Source of the DNA: Vibrio splendidus
GTDB taxonomy: Bacteria; Pseudomonadota; Gammaproteobacteria; Enterobacterales; Vibrionaceae
Direction of reading: 5' to 3'
Assembly (NCBI RefSeq): GCF_024347615.1
Contig: NZ_AP025508.1
Coordinates: 868,001 to 932,000 of the forward strand
Length of the DNA stretch: 64,000 bases
Positions within the stretch are counted from its first letter, which is position 1; each line of letters starts with the position of its first letter. Below the pieces are notes generated by a model. That model did no database searches and was not told the DNA's origin. It was given only the letters and a program-made list of their open reading frames with translations. A program made the position numbers and the translations under genes. Shown here one piece after another: positions 9,847 through 20,936 of this stretch.

Positions 9847-9937
9847 AGCAAAGCTTTTACTCTAGCGAAGAGTATAGTTAAGAAGACTTATGGTTTGTCT
9901 AAGTAACGTTGTTTGTTCTTCTTTCATAAAGAAAGAA

Positions 9938-10014
9938 TGGTGGCTACTGCGGGATTCGAACCTGCGACCCCATCATTATGAGTGATGTGCTCTAACCAAC
10001 TGAGCTAAGTAGCC
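9938..10014 (-). tRNA. metT: tRNA-Met(CAU), elongator type
   Basis: 77 nt with encoded CCA; 4th in transcription order. The spacer upstream of it differs from those of the inner copies. Confidence 0.95.
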
Positions 10015-10091
10015 ATCTGAGAGCGAAGTAATATAATATAATCTCGCTTCCAATGCCATTATCTTTTTAAAGATAATTACACTTTAAATTG

Positions 10092-10166
10092 TGGCTGGGC
10101 TACCTGGATTCGAACCAGGGAATGCTGGCATCAAAAGCCAGTGCCTTACCGCTTGGCGATAGCCCA
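10092..10166 (-). tRNA. tRNA-Gln(UUG)
   Basis: 75 nt with encoded CCA, anticodon UUG; 3rd in transcription order. Confidence 0.97.
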
Positions 10167-10195
10167 ACAATGATATCAATTAAGATATCTCAATA

Positions 10196-10280
10196 TGGTG
10201 CGGTCGGAGAGACTTGAACTCTCACACCTCTCGGCGCCAGAACCTAAATCTGGTGCGTCTACCAATTCCGCCACGACCGC
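10196..10280 (-). tRNA. leuW: tRNA-Leu(UAG)
   Basis: 85 nt with encoded CCA, anticodon UAG; 2nd in transcription order, as in the E. coli metT-leuW order. Confidence 0.97.
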
Positions 10281-10348
10281 TTTACTTTCCTAAAAACTCT
10301 TTGTTGTTAAGAGACAGATGTTTAATAACAAACAGAGTGCTTAGGAAA

Positions 10349-10425
10349 TGGTGGCTACTGCGGGATTCGAACCTGCGACCCCATCATTATGAGTGATGTG
10401 CTCTAACCAACTGAGCTAAGTAGCC
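10349..10425 (-). tRNA. metT: tRNA-Met(CAU), elongator type, first gene of the array
   Basis: 77 nt with encoded CCA. First gene after the promoter at 10474-10509, matching the metT-first order of the E. coli operon. Confidence 0.95.
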
Positions 10426-10473
10426 ATTTCCAAATTGTTGCTCATTTCGAGACGTTGCCGCTTCGTTGTGAAC

Positions 10474-10509
10474 GGGGCGCATTATGCGGAGTTGAGCGAA
10501 ACCCGTCAA
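10474..10509 (-). promoter_or_regulatory. Stringent-type promoter of the tRNA operon
   Basis: On the minus strand: -35 TTGACG (10504-10509), a 17-bp spacer, -10 CATAAT (10481-10486), then a GC-rich discriminator GCGCCCC (10474-10480). A GC-rich discriminator next to a good -10 is the known signature of ppGpp/DksA-repressed stable-RNA promoters. It lies ~50 bp upstream of the first tRNA-Met. Confidence 0.85.
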
Positions 10510-10659
10510 CTTTTTTTTTGAATAAATCGCGAATAAACATCTGTTCGGTTTCTTTTTAGGCAAAGAGGTGTATTTGTCGACAAAAAACAGGTCTAAAAGG
10601 CGATATATATAGGAAGTTAAGTTTTGGATGTGGGGCTATTTCTAAAGGGGCAAAACAAA

Positions 10660-10688
10660 AAGGCCAGTGAATTCACTGGCCTTTTTTC
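10660..10688 (-). terminator. Terminator after ychF
   Basis: Perfect palindrome AAGGCCAGTGAA / TTCACTGGCCTT at 10660-10683 flanked by A and T runs on both sides, so it could work in both directions. It lies just beyond the ychF stop. Confidence 0.85.
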
Positions 10689-10705
10689 TAGATGTTTAAT
10701 CAGAA

Positions 10706-11797
10706 TTATACGTTGAAGCGGAAGTGAACTACGTCACCATCTTTAACGATGTATTCTTTGCCTTCAAGACGCCATTTACCTGCATCTTTTGCTCCGCTTT
10801 CACCGCCAAATTCGATGAAATGTTCGTAGCCAACTACTTCTGCACGGATGAAACCTTTCTCGAAGTCGGTGTGGATCTTACCAGCTGCTTGCGGCGCTGT
10901 TGCACCGATAGGAATAGTCCAAGCACGAACTTCTTTAACACCTGCAGTAAAGTAAGTTTGAAGAGTCAGTAGCTCGTAACCAGAGCGGATCACTCGGTTA
11001 AGGCCTGGTTCTTCGATGCCCATGTCAGCTAGGAACTCTTCACGATCTTCATCGTCAAGCTCAGAAAGTTCAGATTCGATTGCAGCACACACAGCAACAA
11101 CAACGTTGTTCTCTTTTTCTGCATATTCGCGAACGGCGTCTAGGTAAGGGTTGTTTTCAAAACCATCTTCAGCAACGTTTGCAATGTACATTGTTGGCTT
11201 AAGCGTTAGGAAGTTAAGGTAGTCGATTGCTGCTACTTCTTCTTTGCCAAGTTCAACAGTACGAGCCATACCACCTTCAGTCAGGATAGGTAGAAGCTTT
11301 TCAAGAACTGTAGTTTCAAATTTAGCGTCTTTATCTCCGCCTTTTGCTTTTTTAGCATTACGGAAGATTGCACGTTCACAGCTATCTAGATCGGCAAGAG
11401 CAAGCTCAAGGTTGATCACTTCGATATCTTCGATTGGAGATACTTTGCCTGAAACGTGAACGATGTTTTCGTTTTCAAAGCAGCGTACAACGTGACCGAT
11501 AGCATCAGTTTCGCGGATGTTAGCTAGGAATTTGTTACCTAGACCTTCACCTTTAGATGCGCCAGCAACTAGGCCTGCGATATCTACGAATTCCATTGTC
11601 GTTGGAAGGATCTTCTGTGGATTAACAATTTTTGCTAATGCATCTAAGCGTAGATCTGGAACCGGAACGATACCTGTGTTTGGTTCGATTGTACAAAATG
11701 GAAAGTTTGCTGCTTCGATGCCTGCTTTAGTCAGTGCGTTAAACAGAGTTGACTTACCAACGTTTGGTAGACCAACGATGCCACATTTAAAACCCAT
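10706..11797 (-). CDS. ychF: Redox-regulated ATPase YchF (Obg family)
   Basis: Obg-family P-loop protein that binds ribosomes and prefers ATP to GTP. I place the start at the ATG at 11797 ([17 protein letters not shown]), giving 363 residues, the same as E. coli YchF. The same frame stays open to 11857, but that would overlap pth and add residues foreign to the family. The P-loop GLPNVGKS is at residues 8-15, and a C-terminal TGS domain spans about 280-360. It lies 10 bp after pth, as in E. coli. Confidence 0.97.
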   Translation of the reverse strand: MGFKCGIVGLPNVGKSTLFNALTKAGIEAANFPFCTIEPNTGIVPVPDLRLDALAKIVNPQKILPTTMEFVDIAGLVAGASKGEGLGNKFLANIRETDAIGHVVRCFENENIVHVSGKVSPIEDIEVINLELALADLDSCERAIFRNAKKAKGGDKDAKFETTVLEKLLPILTEGGMARTVELGKEEVAAIDYLNFLTLKPTMYIANVAEDGFENNPYLDAVREYAEKENNVVVAVCAAIESELSELDDEDREEFLADMGIEEPGLNRVIRSGYELLTLQTYFTAGVKEVRAWTIPIGATAPQAAGKIHTDFEKGFIRAEVVGYEHFIEFGGESGAKDAGKWRLEGKEYIVKDGDVVHFRFNV

Positions 11798-11807
11798 GAT
11801 ATAAACC

Positions 11808-12398
11808 TTATTCTGCTTTGAACGTATGTAAGCGATTTTGTGCTTTTGGTAGGCCATCTTTTAATAAGATGTCTAGGCTACGAACCGATTCGTCAACGAC
11901 AGCCTCGATACACTCTTGCTCTTTCGCAGGAGCTTTGCCTAATACATAACCTGCAACTTTATCTTTGTGTCCTGGATGGCCAATGCCTAATCTAAGACGA
12001 TAGAATTCTTTATTGTTACCCTGCTTGCTGATGATGTCTTTCAGACCATTATGTCCACCATGACCACCACCTTTTTTAAACTTTCCAATACCTGGAGGAA
12101 GATCTAACTCATCGTGAGCGACCATGATCTCTTCTGGTTTAATTTGGTAGAACTTTGCTAAGGCAGCAACCGCTTTGCCTGACAAGTTCATAAAAGTCGT
12201 TGGGATCAGCAAGCGAAGATCTTCACCATGAACCATGATACGACCCGTTAGGCCAAAGAACTTTGGTTCGTTCTTTAGTGTCACGTTATGTACACGCGCT
12301 AATTCTTCAACTACCCAAGCACCCGCATTGTGGCGAGTTTTGGCGTATTCTGGACCTGGATTAGCCAGTCCAACGAGAAGTTTTATTTGTTGGCTCAA
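11808..12398 (-). CDS. pth: Peptidyl-tRNA hydrolase
   Basis: Recycles peptidyl-tRNA released from stalled ribosomes. The protein has 196 residues, the usual length. It opens with [21 protein letters not shown], which carries the catalytic His at residue 23, and [10 protein letters not shown] follows with the conserved Asp. It is followed within 10 bp by ychF, so the two are co-transcribed. It is separated from prs by a terminator. Confidence 0.98.
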
Positions 12399-12529
12399 GG
12401 TATGGATCTCTCTTGGGATTTCAAAAAGCGCCGTATGATATCACAGTTTATGAAAAAGGTGCGAGCTAGCTGATAGCAACACGATGATTCCTGACTGTGG
12501 TGAATTGCGGCTTAATATTGGTTAGACAT

Positions 12530-12559
12530 AAAAAAAGCACTTCATCGAATGAAGTGCTT
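12530..12559 (-). terminator. Terminator after prs
   Basis: Eleven-bp arms AAGCACTTCAT / ATGAAGTGCTT with loop CGA, followed on the minus strand by a run of seven T. It separates prs from the pth-ychF pair. Confidence 0.88.
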
Positions 12560-12607
12560 AATATCTTTTTCAGATTGTTCTGCTAAAGCAAAGCTATAGA
12601 GCTTTGA

Positions 12608-13552
12608 TTAGTTAAACATCGCTGAGATTGATTCTTCGTTGCTGATGCGGCGAATTGCTTCAGCAAGCATGCGAGAAAGGCTTAGCTCAGTAACTTTGCC
12701 TGTCGCAGCCATCTCTGGAGAAAGCTTGATTGAATCTGTAACAATAACTTGGTCTAGAACTGAGTTACGGATGTTTTCTGCAGCAGTACCAGAGAATACA
12801 GCGTGAGTAGCGTAAGCGAATACACGCTTAGCACCGCGCTCTTTAAGCGCTTCAGCTGCTTTACACAGTGTGCCACCAGTATCGATCATGTCATCAACGA
12901 TAACACAGTCACGGCCTTCAACATCACCGATTAGGTTCATTACTTCAGAAACGTTAGCACGTGGACGACGCTTATCAACGATAGCGATGTCAACATCACC
13001 TAGCGCTTTAGCGGTTGCACGAGCACGTACAACACCACCAAGGTCTGGAGAAACCACAACTGGGTTTTCTAGGCCACGGTTAGCCATGTCTTCTAGAAGA
13101 ACTGGAGTACCGAAGATGTTATCAACAGGTACATCGAAGAAGCCTTGGATTTGCTCTGCGTGTAGGTCGATAGTAAGAACGCGGTCAACACCAACGTTAG
13201 AAAGGAAATCTGCAACAACTTTTGCAGTAATAGGCACACGAGCAGAACGTACACGACGATCTTGACGGGCATAACCGAAGTAAGGGATTACAGCAGTAAT
13301 ACGGCCAGCAGAAGCTCGGCGCATTGCGTCAATCATTACCACCAATTCCATAAGGTTGTCATTGGTTGGTGCACAAGTTGATTGAATCAGGAATACATCG
13401 CTACCACGAACGTTTTCATTGATTTGAACAGCGACTTCGCCATCAGAAAAACGGTCTACAGTAGCATCGCCAAGAGAGATGTATAGACGATCAGCAATAC
13501 GTTGGGCTAGTTCAGGTGTTGCGTTACCAGCAAATAGCTTCATATCAGGCAC
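12608..13552 (-). CDS. prs: Ribose-phosphate pyrophosphokinase
   Basis: Makes PRPP from ribose-5-phosphate and ATP for nucleotide, His and Trp synthesis. The protein has 314 residues and starts [11 protein letters not shown], almost as in E. coli. The PRPP-binding motif [19 protein letters not shown] and the Mg/ATP loop near [11 protein letters not shown] are intact. It lies 27 bp after ispE, a conserved ispE-prs order that links isoprenoid and PRPP genes only by transcription. Confidence 0.98.
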   Translation of the reverse strand: MPDMKLFAGNATPELAQRIADRLYISLGDATVDRFSDGEVAVQINENVRGSDVFLIQSTCAPTNDNLMELVVMIDAMRRASAGRITAVIPYFGYARQDRRVRSARVPITAKVVADFLSNVGVDRVLTIDLHAEQIQGFFDVPVDNIFGTPVLLEDMANRGLENPVVVSPDLGGVVRARATAKALGDVDIAIVDKRRPRANVSEVMNLIGDVEGRDCVIVDDMIDTGGTLCKAAEALKERGAKRVFAYATHAVFSGTAAENIRNSVLDQVIVTDSIKLSPEMAATGKVTELSLSRMLAEAIRRISNEESISAMFN

Positions 13553-13579
13553 GGTGGAAACCTCGGGTTGCGTCCAGTT

Positions 13580-14455
13580 TTAAATAGATTGTGGGTGGGC
13601 TGATTGGTATTCAGCCAAAGTTTCTTTCAAAGGCGAAATGTTTCGTCCTCTCGCGACAAACGCGGAAACTGTGTCAGGCAGTTGCTCTAGCACCGATTCG
13701 GCTTCTTTTTTGCTGCTAAATTCAGCAAAAACGCATGAACCCGTACCAGTCAATCTCGACGGCGCGTATTGTAGCAGCCATGAAAGTTGCTTATCAACCT
13801 CTGGGTACAGCATTCGCACAATTTTTTCGCAATCGTTTACGTATTCTTGCTCTAGAAGCGTTGCTAGTGCTCGCTTCGGCGTATTTCGAGTTAATTCTGA
13901 ATGTGTGAATATGTCTACAGTTGCTATGCTCACTTGAGGCTTAACAACGAGATACCATTTTTCATCCGGATTAGCAGGCTGTAGCTGTTCTCCAACCCCT
14001 TCAGCAAAGGCGGCGTGGCCTCGAACGAAGACCGGAACGTCTGCACCAAGCTGCAAACCGATTTCGGCAAGTTGATCATCCGAGAGGTTGAGTCGCCATA
14101 AATAATTAAGCGCGACCAGCACGGTTGCTGCATTTGAAGAGCCTCCGCCAATACCGCCTCCCATAGGCAGCACTTTCTTGAGTTCAATATCCGCACCGAA
14201 AGACGTTGAGGTATATTGCTGCAGCGCAGTAGCGGCTTTCCAGATCAAGTTGTCTTCAAGTGCTACCCCAGGAATTTCTGGTGTGATTGTTATCGAGCTA
14301 GTTTCTGAGTTTGCACTAACCGTCAGTTCATCGCCAAACTCGACAAACTGAAATAAGGTCTGAAGTTCGTGATAACCATTATCGCGTCGGCCAGTGATAT
14401 AGAGAAATAAATTCAGTTTAGCCGGAGAAGGCCAGTGGGTTGGCGTTGTTATCAT
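13580..14455 (-). CDS. ispE: 4-diphosphocytidyl-2-C-methyl-D-erythritol kinase IspE
   Basis: GHMP kinase of the MEP isoprenoid pathway. The ATG at 14455 overlaps the lolB TGA as ATGA, the usual coupled arrangement; a GTG five codons upstream (14470) is possible but has no better ribosome-binding site. From the ATG the protein has 291 residues. The signature [17 protein letters not shown] is at the N-terminus, and the ATP-binding loop [15 protein letters not shown] lies near residue 100. It is second in lolB-ispE-prs. Confidence 0.95.
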   Translation of the reverse strand: MITTPTHWPSPAKLNLFLYITGRRDNGYHELQTLFQFVEFGDELTVSANSETSSITITPEIPGVALEDNLIWKAATALQQYTSTSFGADIELKKVLPMGGGIGGGSSNAATVLVALNYLWRLNLSDDQLAEIGLQLGADVPVFVRGHAAFAEGVGEQLQPANPDEKWYLVVKPQVSIATVDIFTHSELTRNTPKRALATLLEQEYVNDCEKIVRMLYPEVDKQLSWLLQYAPSRLTGTGSCVFAEFSSKKEAESVLEQLPDTVSAFVARGRNISPLKETLAEYQSAHPQSI

Positions 14456-15120
14456 TTTTTCAGTGTCCACTTCGAAACTACAATGTTGATTTTGTTCTCG
14501 TCTTGCTTGAATGACAATCGAGTAGGGAGTGGGATTGTCTCTACCTTAGTGTTGTCTTCACTAGAGTTCTTGTTGTCTTCACCAGATAATAGTGTACTCG
14601 GCATCTCTGTATTTCGATAGTTATCAAAATTCAGTGTCCATAGTTGGTTGCTAACTTGTTTGGTGAGAGATTCAAGCGTGTTGGTGGTGTTCAATTGGTA
14701 GCTATCGGCTTGATCTGGAATGCCAAGGAACCATTGTGGTAAATGGTCAATGGGAATCTGTAATCCAGTAAGTTGTTCCACAAGAACGGAAGCACTTGCA
14801 TGAGTAAAAACTTGGTCATCATAAGTGACTACCTTGGCACCCGATGGATCTATGGTGAGGTTCAAGGCGGTTTGACCAAGGAAAGTGGTCAGTCTTAATT
14901 GACTCTGATTTGGTGAATGCTTCCAAATGAAATTTAGGCTTTGGCGTTGCTCTGGAGAAATGTAAGCGAGCTTGCCTGAGGCTTGATAGTTTTCTATCTG
15001 TAAAAGCCGATCTTGGTGACTTTGCCACTCGACGCTGGTCGGTTGTTCTGGGATAGACGAGCAACCCACCATAATTATGGTTATAAAAATAAGAGACGTG
15101 ATTTTACGAAGCTTGCTCAT
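14452..15120 (-). CDS. lolB: Outer-membrane lipoprotein receptor LolB
   Basis: Receives lipoproteins from the periplasmic carrier LolA and inserts them in the outer membrane. The protein has 222 residues. A lipoprotein signal peptide ends in IIMVGC (lipidated Cys at residue 20). It is first in the lolB-ispE-prs operon and divergent from hemA, an arrangement shared with E. coli. It carries an extra Ser/Asn/Glu-rich loop around residues 178-190. Confidence 0.94.
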   Translation of the reverse strand: MSKLRKITSLIFITIIMVGCSSIPEQPTSVEWQSHQDRLLQIENYQASGKLAYISPEQRQSLNFIWKHSPNQSQLRLTTFLGQTALNLTIDPSGAKVVTYDDQVFTHASASVLVEQLTGLQIPIDHLPQWFLGIPDQADSYQLNTTNTLESLTKQVSNQLWTLNFDNYRNTEMPSTLLSGEDNKNSSEDNTKVETIPLPTRLSFKQDENKINIVVSKWTLKK

Positions 15121-15280
15121 ATTTGCTCACAACTTGTTCAAATTTATCTAAAAAACGTCTCAACTATAGCATTGAATTCACGAAGTCAGGAAAACAAATC
15201 CCGCTTGCTCTTTAAATAGAGCCATGCATCAAGTAAAATTCGCCCCTTGTTTCCATTCCCTGATCGAGAACTTCTGATAC

Positions 15281-16540
15281 ATGTCTTTGCTTGCCGTAGG
15301 TATCAATCACAATACAGCGTCGGTTGAATTGCGAGAAAAAGTCGCTTTTGGTCCAGATAAATTATCTGAGGCACTCAAGCAACTTAACGCAAATGCACAC
15401 GTAAATGGAAGTGTCATACTTTCTACCTGTAATCGAACTGAAGTGTATTGTGACGTCAAAGGCGTGGCAAAAAACAAGCTCATCGATTGGTTGTCAGTTT
15501 TCCATCAAGTTAGCCCTGAAGAGCTAAAACCCAGCATTTATATCCATGAAGAGCAGGCCGCGATTAAACATTTAATGCGCGTAGCTTGTGGTTTGGACTC
15601 CTTGGTATTGGGTGAGCCGCAGATCTTAGGTCAGGTGAAGCAAGCTTATACGGACTCGCGAGAGAACAAATCTGTTGATGCTTCAATGGAAAAACTGTTC
15701 CAGAAATCATTTTCTGTCGCCAAGCGTGTTCGAACTGAAACTGAAATTGGCGGAAGCGCGGTATCTGTTGCTTACGCAGCCTGTACGTTAGCTAAACACA
15801 TCTTTGAGTCGATTGCCGATTCAACCGTTTTATTGGTTGGTGCGGGTGAGACGATTGAATTGGTGGCTAAACACCTTTCTGCGAATGGCTGCACTAAGAT
15901 GATAGTGGCTAACCGAACTCGTGAGCGTGCTTTAGGGCTAGCTGAAGAGTTTGGTGCTGAAGTGATCAGCCTGAATGAGATTCCTGACCATTTGCATAGA
16001 GCGGATATCGTGATCAGCTCAACTGCAAGCCCGCTGCCTATTATTGGTAAGGGCATGGTTGAAACCGCACTGAAGACAAGAAAACATCAACCTATGTTGT
16101 TGGTTGATATTGCAGTTCCTCGTGATGTGGAATCTCAGGTCGGCGATCTGAATGATGCTTACCTATATTCCGTTGACGATTTGCAGTCGATCGTTGATGG
16201 CAATATTGAACAACGAAAAGTAGAAGCGATTCAAGCTGAAGCAATAGTTAGTGAAGAAAGCGCCGCGTTTATGAGTTGGATGCGTTCACTGCAAGCGGTA
16301 GACAGTATTCGTGATTACCGTAAATCGGCCAATGAAATCCGAGAAGATTTATTAAGTAAGAGTTTACAATCACTTGCCGCTGGCGGTGACCCTGAGAAAG
16401 TCTTACTTGAGCTAAGTAATAAGCTCACAAACAAATTGATCCATGCTCCAACGCGTGCACTTCAAAGTGCAGCTGAGCAAGGAGAACCTGCAAAATTAAT
16501 GGTCATTAGACAGAGTTTGGGCTTAGAAAACCCTCAATAA
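15281..16540 (+). CDS. hemA: Glutamyl-tRNA reductase
   Basis: First committed step of C5-pathway haem synthesis: reduces glutamyl-tRNA to glutamate-1-semialdehyde with NADPH. The protein has 419 residues. The catalytic motif STCNRTEVY gives nucleophile C50, and the NADPH-binding [14 protein letters not shown] lies near residue 187. A C-terminal dimerisation helix region follows. It is divergent from lolB and followed 28 bp later by prfA. Confidence 0.98.
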   Translation: MSLLAVGINHNTASVELREKVAFGPDKLSEALKQLNANAHVNGSVILSTCNRTEVYCDVKGVAKNKLIDWLSVFHQVSPEELKPSIYIHEEQAAIKHLMRVACGLDSLVLGEPQILGQVKQAYTDSRENKSVDASMEKLFQKSFSVAKRVRTETEIGGSAVSVAYAACTLAKHIFESIADSTVLLVGAGETIELVAKHLSANGCTKMIVANRTRERALGLAEEFGAEVISLNEIPDHLHRADIVISSTASPLPIIGKGMVETALKTRKHQPMLLVDIAVPRDVESQVGDLNDAYLYSVDDLQSIVDGNIEQRKVEAIQAEAIVSEESAAFMSWMRSLQAVDSIRDYRKSANEIREDLLSKSLQSLAAGGDPEKVLLELSNKLTNKLIHAPTRALQSAAEQGEPAKLMVIRQSLGLENPQ

Positions 16541-16568
16541 TATTCGACCTCCAACAGAATAAGACATT

Positions 16569-17657
16569 ATGAAAGCCTCGATTCTAATAAAGCTTGAAAC
16601 ACTTGTTGAACGCTATGAAGAAGTTCAACATCTACTTGGTGATCCCGGTGTACTTGGGAATCAAGACAAATTCCGTGCCTTGTCAAAAGAGTATTCTCAA
16701 TTAGAAGAGGTGACGGGGTGCTTCAAATCATACCAGCAAGCTCAAGAAGATTTAGAAGCTGCTGAAGAGATGGCAAATGAAGACGACGCAGAAATGCGCG
16801 AAATGGCTCAAGAAGAGATCAAAGATGCGAAAGCGAACATTGAACGTCTAACTGATGAGCTGCAAATTCTTCTGATTCCAAAAGATCCAAACGATGAGCG
16901 TAACTGTTTCTTAGAGATTCGTGCCGGTGCTGGTGGTGATGAAGCGGGTATTTTTGCAGGTAACCTTTTCCGCATGTACTCTAGATTTGCCGAGAAAAAA
17001 GGTTGGCGCGTTGAGGTGATGAGCAGCAATGTTTCAGAGCAGGGCGGCTTTAAAGAGATGATCGCTAAAATCAGTGGCGACGCTGTTTACGGCACAATGA
17101 AGTTCGAGTCTGGCGGTCACCGTGTACAACGTGTACCTGAGACGGAGTCTCAAGGTCGTGTTCATACATCAGCATGTACTGTTGCGGTTATGCCTGAGAT
17201 CCCAGAAGCTGATCTACCAGAAATTAAAGCTGGCGATCTTAAAATTGATACTTTCCGTGCATCTGGCGCGGGTGGTCAGCACGTTAACACCACGGATTCA
17301 GCAATCCGTATTACTCACTTGCCAACCGGTACCGTAGTAGAGTGTCAAGACGAGCGTTCTCAGCATAAAAACAAAGCGAAAGCGATGGCTGTTCTTGCGG
17401 CTCGTATCGTTCAAGCTGAAGAAGAGCGTCGTGCTGCTGCGATTTCAGATACACGTCGTAATCTATTAGGTTCTGGTGACCGTAGTGACCGTATTCGTAC
17501 GTACAACTACCCTCAAGGTCGTGTTTCTGATCACCGCATCAACTTAACTATCTACCGCCTGAACGAAGTTCTGGAAGGTGATATGCAAAGCCTGCTTGAT
17601 CCTGTTCTACAAGAGCACCAAGCCGATCAACTAGCAGCACTTGCTGAGCACAATTAA
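16569..17657 (+). CDS. prfA: Peptide chain release factor 1
   Basis: Recognises UAA and UAG and triggers peptide release. The protein has 362 residues. The GGQ catalytic loop is at 235-237, within [14 protein letters not shown]. The stop-codon recognition tripeptide is P190-E191-T192 (PET), where E. coli has PAT; the P and T are conserved and the middle residue is known to vary. The next gene, prmC, methylates the GGQ glutamine (Q237 here). Confidence 0.98.
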   Translation: MKASILIKLETLVERYEEVQHLLGDPGVLGNQDKFRALSKEYSQLEEVTGCFKSYQQAQEDLEAAEEMANEDDAEMREMAQEEIKDAKANIERLTDELQILLIPKDPNDERNCFLEIRAGAGGDEAGIFAGNLFRMYSRFAEKKGWRVEVMSSNVSEQGGFKEMIAKISGDAVYGTMKFESGGHRVQRVPETESQGRVHTSACTVAVMPEIPEADLPEIKAGDLKIDTFRASGAGGQHVNTTDSAIRITHLPTGTVVECQDERSQHKNKAKAMAVLAARIVQAEEERRAAAISDTRRNLLGSGDRSDRIRTYNYPQGRVSDHRINLTIYRLNEVLEGDMQSLLDPVLQEHQADQLAALAEHN

Positions 17658-17662
17658 TTACT

Positions 17663-18535
17663 ATGCAGTCAGCATATACGGTTGAAAGTGCTTTAAAGTC
17701 AGCAATCGTACAGCTTCAAGAGGGCGATAACACATCGCCCTCGATTGATGCTGCGGTACTGCTTTGTCACGCCCTAGATAAACCTAGATCTTACCTACTG
17801 ACTTGGCCTGAGAAGCATCTCACTTCAGAACAAGAATCCGAATTCCATACCCTTCTAAAACGTCGCTTAACCGGTGAGCCTGTGGCTTATATTGTTGGTG
17901 AACGTGAGTTTTGGTCGCTGCCATTAAAAGTTTCTCCTTCTACTTTAATCCCGCGCCCGGATACCGAGCGTTTGGTTGAAGTCGCTTTGGATAAAACCTA
18001 CGGAAAACAAGGTGCGATTCTAGATTTAGGCACGGGCACAGGTGCTATCGCGTTAGCATTGGCGTCTGAGATGCCGAATCGACCAGTGACGGGTATTGAT
18101 CTTCGCCCTGAAGCGCAGCAACTTGCTACAGAAAATGCACAACGCTTGAACATCACCAACGCCACCTTTTTACACGGCAGTTGGTTTGAGCCTTTGAACT
18201 CGGTGAATTCTGAAGAAGAAGTTGCGAAGTTCTCGTTGATTGTCTCGAACCCACCTTACATTGAGAAGAATGACCCTCATTTATCTCAAGGTGATGTGCG
18301 TTTTGAACCGATCACAGCGTTAGTTGCTGAAGAGAAAGGTTTAGCTGATATTCGATACATCTCTGAAAACGCACGCGGTTTTTTAGAAAACGAAGGCTGG
18401 CTAGCATTTGAACACGGCTATGACCAAGGCTTGGCGGTACGTGAGATAATGCAACAACTGGGCTACTTGGATGTGGTTACAGAAAAAGATTACGGTGGTA
18501 ATGACCGAGTGACATTGGGTCGTTACTGTTCATAG
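17663..18535 (+). CDS. prmC: Release factor glutamine methyltransferase PrmC
   Basis: SAM-dependent N5-glutamine methyltransferase acting on the GGQ motif of RF1 and RF2. The protein has 290 residues. The SAM motif DLGTGTGAIA is at 121-130 and the substrate-binding NPPY at 196-199. It starts 5 bp after prfA stops. A hairpin follows its stop. Confidence 0.97.
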   Translation: MQSAYTVESALKSAIVQLQEGDNTSPSIDAAVLLCHALDKPRSYLLTWPEKHLTSEQESEFHTLLKRRLTGEPVAYIVGEREFWSLPLKVSPSTLIPRPDTERLVEVALDKTYGKQGAILDLGTGTGAIALALASEMPNRPVTGIDLRPEAQQLATENAQRLNITNATFLHGSWFEPLNSVNSEEEVAKFSLIVSNPPYIEKNDPHLSQGDVRFEPITALVAEEKGLADIRYISENARGFLENEGWLAFEHGYDQGLAVREIMQQLGYLDVVTEKDYGGNDRVTLGRYCS

Positions 18536-18541
18536 GCTGCT

Positions 18542-18573
18542 GTTCATCATCTAGTGAGCAACAGATGATGAAC
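18542..18573. repeat. Inverted repeat after prmC
   Basis: Eleven-bp arms GTTCATCATCT / AGATGATGAAC around 10 nt, 7 bp after the prmC stop. It has no T run, so it is unlikely to be a full intrinsic terminator; it may stabilise the transcript end. Confidence 0.5.
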
Positions 18574-18625
18574 TTGCTAAATTGATACCTTTAACCTCGA
18601 CAATACACTTAACTCGATAATGCAC

Positions 18626-18675
18626 TTAACGCGGAAATACAGAGAATTAACGCAGAAATACAGGGCATTAACGGG
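18626..18675. repeat. Short tandem repeat, 21-bp period
   Basis: Two near-identical copies (ttaacgcggaaatacag... and ttaacgcagaaatacag...) and a partial third sit in the 190-bp gap between prmC and sirB2. No function is evident. Confidence 0.6.
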
Positions 18676-18728
18676 TATTGTTTGGCTCGTGTTAACGAAA
18701 GCACATATAAAAAATATAAAGGAATACC

Positions 18729-19112
18729 ATGTACGAAGGTTTAAAACATTTTCACCTACTAACGATTGCTATAAGCGCGCTACTTCTTTCGATTCGTTTC
18801 GCTCTGATGATGGTTAACTCACCAAAGCTTAAGCATCCTTTCTTGCAGCGTTTCCCTCATATCAATGACTCGTTGCTGCTGCTATCGGGTATTGGTTTGA
18901 TTTTTATCACTGGCTTTATTCCCTTTACACCAGCGGCACCATGGTTAACTGAAAAACTGACCTGTGTAATGGCTTACATCGCATTGGGCTTCTTTGCGCT
19001 TAAGTTAGGTAAGAACAAGCTATTGAGAGTTTTCTCATTCTTTGGCGCTCTAGGCTGGTTAGCGATGGCAGGCAAAATTGCAATGACGAAGACACCAACA
19101 TTTTTCGGTTAA
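18729..19112 (+). CDS. sirB2: SirB2-family membrane protein
   Basis: A 127-residue integral membrane protein with about four hydrophobic segments (roughly residues 10-28, 46-66, 73-92, 100-117). It matches the SirB2/YchQ family by length and by its N-terminal LKHFHLLTIAISALLLSIRF. The name comes from an old report of regulating invasion genes; its molecular role is unknown. It sits in the conserved prmC-sirB2-sirB1-kdsA order. Confidence 0.9.
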   Translation: MYEGLKHFHLLTIAISALLLSIRFALMMVNSPKLKHPFLQRFPHINDSLLLLSGIGLIFITGFIPFTPAAPWLTEKLTCVMAYIALGFFALKLGKNKLLRVFSFFGALGWLAMAGKIAMTKTPTFFG

Positions 19113-19139
19113 TTATCTCCTTATTTCGGTTAGTTACGT

Positions 19140-19949
19140 ATGTACGAATTTTTTGATGAAGACTTTGACCAGCTAGAGTTAGCTGAAGGTGCATTGATCT
19201 TAAATAAAGCGATTAACCCAGAAACTCAAGACAGCTGGGCTGAGCAAGAACTGGCGAGATTGTTAAAAGACGCTGAGTTTGCTTTGGTTAATGAAACCGA
19301 CGAGCAACAGAAGTTTGAATCTTTTATTCGACTATTCTTTTATGAGTGGGGCTTCGCAGGCGATAAAGACGCTTACTTCTCATCGGAAAACGCGTTTATC
19401 GATAAAGTGCTCGAGAGAAAGAAAGGTATCCCTGTCAGTCTTGGGGCAATCTTCCTTTTTCTTGGTCGCAAGCTAGGCTTCCCTGTAGAGGGTGTCTCTT
19501 TTCCGACTCAGTTTCTGCTTAAAGTGAGTTGGTACGGGCAAGCAGCCGTCTATATTAATCCTTACAACGGTGAGTATGTTGGCGTGCAAACTTTACGAGC
19601 TTGGTTAATCGGACATGATGGCCCACTCGCTAAGGTGAAAGCGGAGCACTTAGAGGTTGCCGACCACCCAACGATTATTGGTAAGTGGCTAGCGTTGCTT
19701 AAGAGTGCATTACTGCGAGAAGAGCGTTATACGCTTGCATTGAAGTGTACCGATCTTGCGTTAACGTTTGTGCCGGATGATCCGTACGAAATCCGTGACC
19801 GTGGCTTTATTTATCAGCAGCTAGACTGTCATCAAGTTGCAGCAACGGATTATCAATACTTTATCGACCAATGCCCAGATGACCCTGCATCTGAGTTACT
19901 GAAATCTCAAGTGAACGTCATGAACGAAAAGACAGTGGTTGTTCACTAA
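19140..19949 (+). CDS. sirB1: SirB1-family protein (transglutaminase-like fold plus TPR)
   Basis: A 269-residue cytoplasmic protein of the SirB1/YchA family. The N-terminal half has the degenerate transglutaminase-like region, including VLERKKGIPVSLGAIFLFLGRKLGFPVEGVSFP. The C-terminal ~80 residues look like TPR helices. Function is unknown. Starts 27 bp after sirB2 and ends 25 bp before kdsA, so it is part of one long operon. Confidence 0.9.
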   Translation: MYEFFDEDFDQLELAEGALILNKAINPETQDSWAEQELARLLKDAEFALVNETDEQQKFESFIRLFFYEWGFAGDKDAYFSSENAFIDKVLERKKGIPVSLGAIFLFLGRKLGFPVEGVSFPTQFLLKVSWYGQAAVYINPYNGEYVGVQTLRAWLIGHDGPLAKVKAEHLEVADHPTIIGKWLALLKSALLREERYTLALKCTDLALTFVPDDPYEIRDRGFIYQQLDCHQVAATDYQYFIDQCPDDPASELLKSQVNVMNEKTVVVH

Positions 19950-19956
19950 TTAATAA

Positions 19957-20826
<870 letters not shown>

Positions 20827-20903
20827 CTTTGGCTGATGCTAAATAACGAGCATTAAATCGCTAATGTTAGTGAGTTTAAGTGGTTATTTAACAGCATAAG
20901 ATA

Positions 20904-20936
20904 AACGCCCAACTCTTAGAGTTGGGCGTTTTTTTT
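20904..20936 (+). terminator. Terminator after kdsA
   Basis: Twelve-bp arms AACGCCCAACTC / GAGTTGGGCGTT, loop TTA, then a T run. Confidence 0.93.

Noticed and set aside
7804..10425. Regular repeats that might suggest a CRISPR array
   Set aside because: The repeat units fold as tRNAs with encoded CCA; no spacers of constant size and no cas genes.
11798..11857. 20-codon upstream extension of ychF
   Set aside because: It would overlap pth, has no family match, and the ATG at 11797 gives exactly the usual 363 residues.
12870..13265. 131-codon frame antisense to prs
   Set aside because: Shadow frame within a highly conserved gene.
18620..18817. 65-codon frame overlapping the start of sirB2
   Set aside because: It is built on the 21-bp tandem repeat and is out of frame with sirB2.
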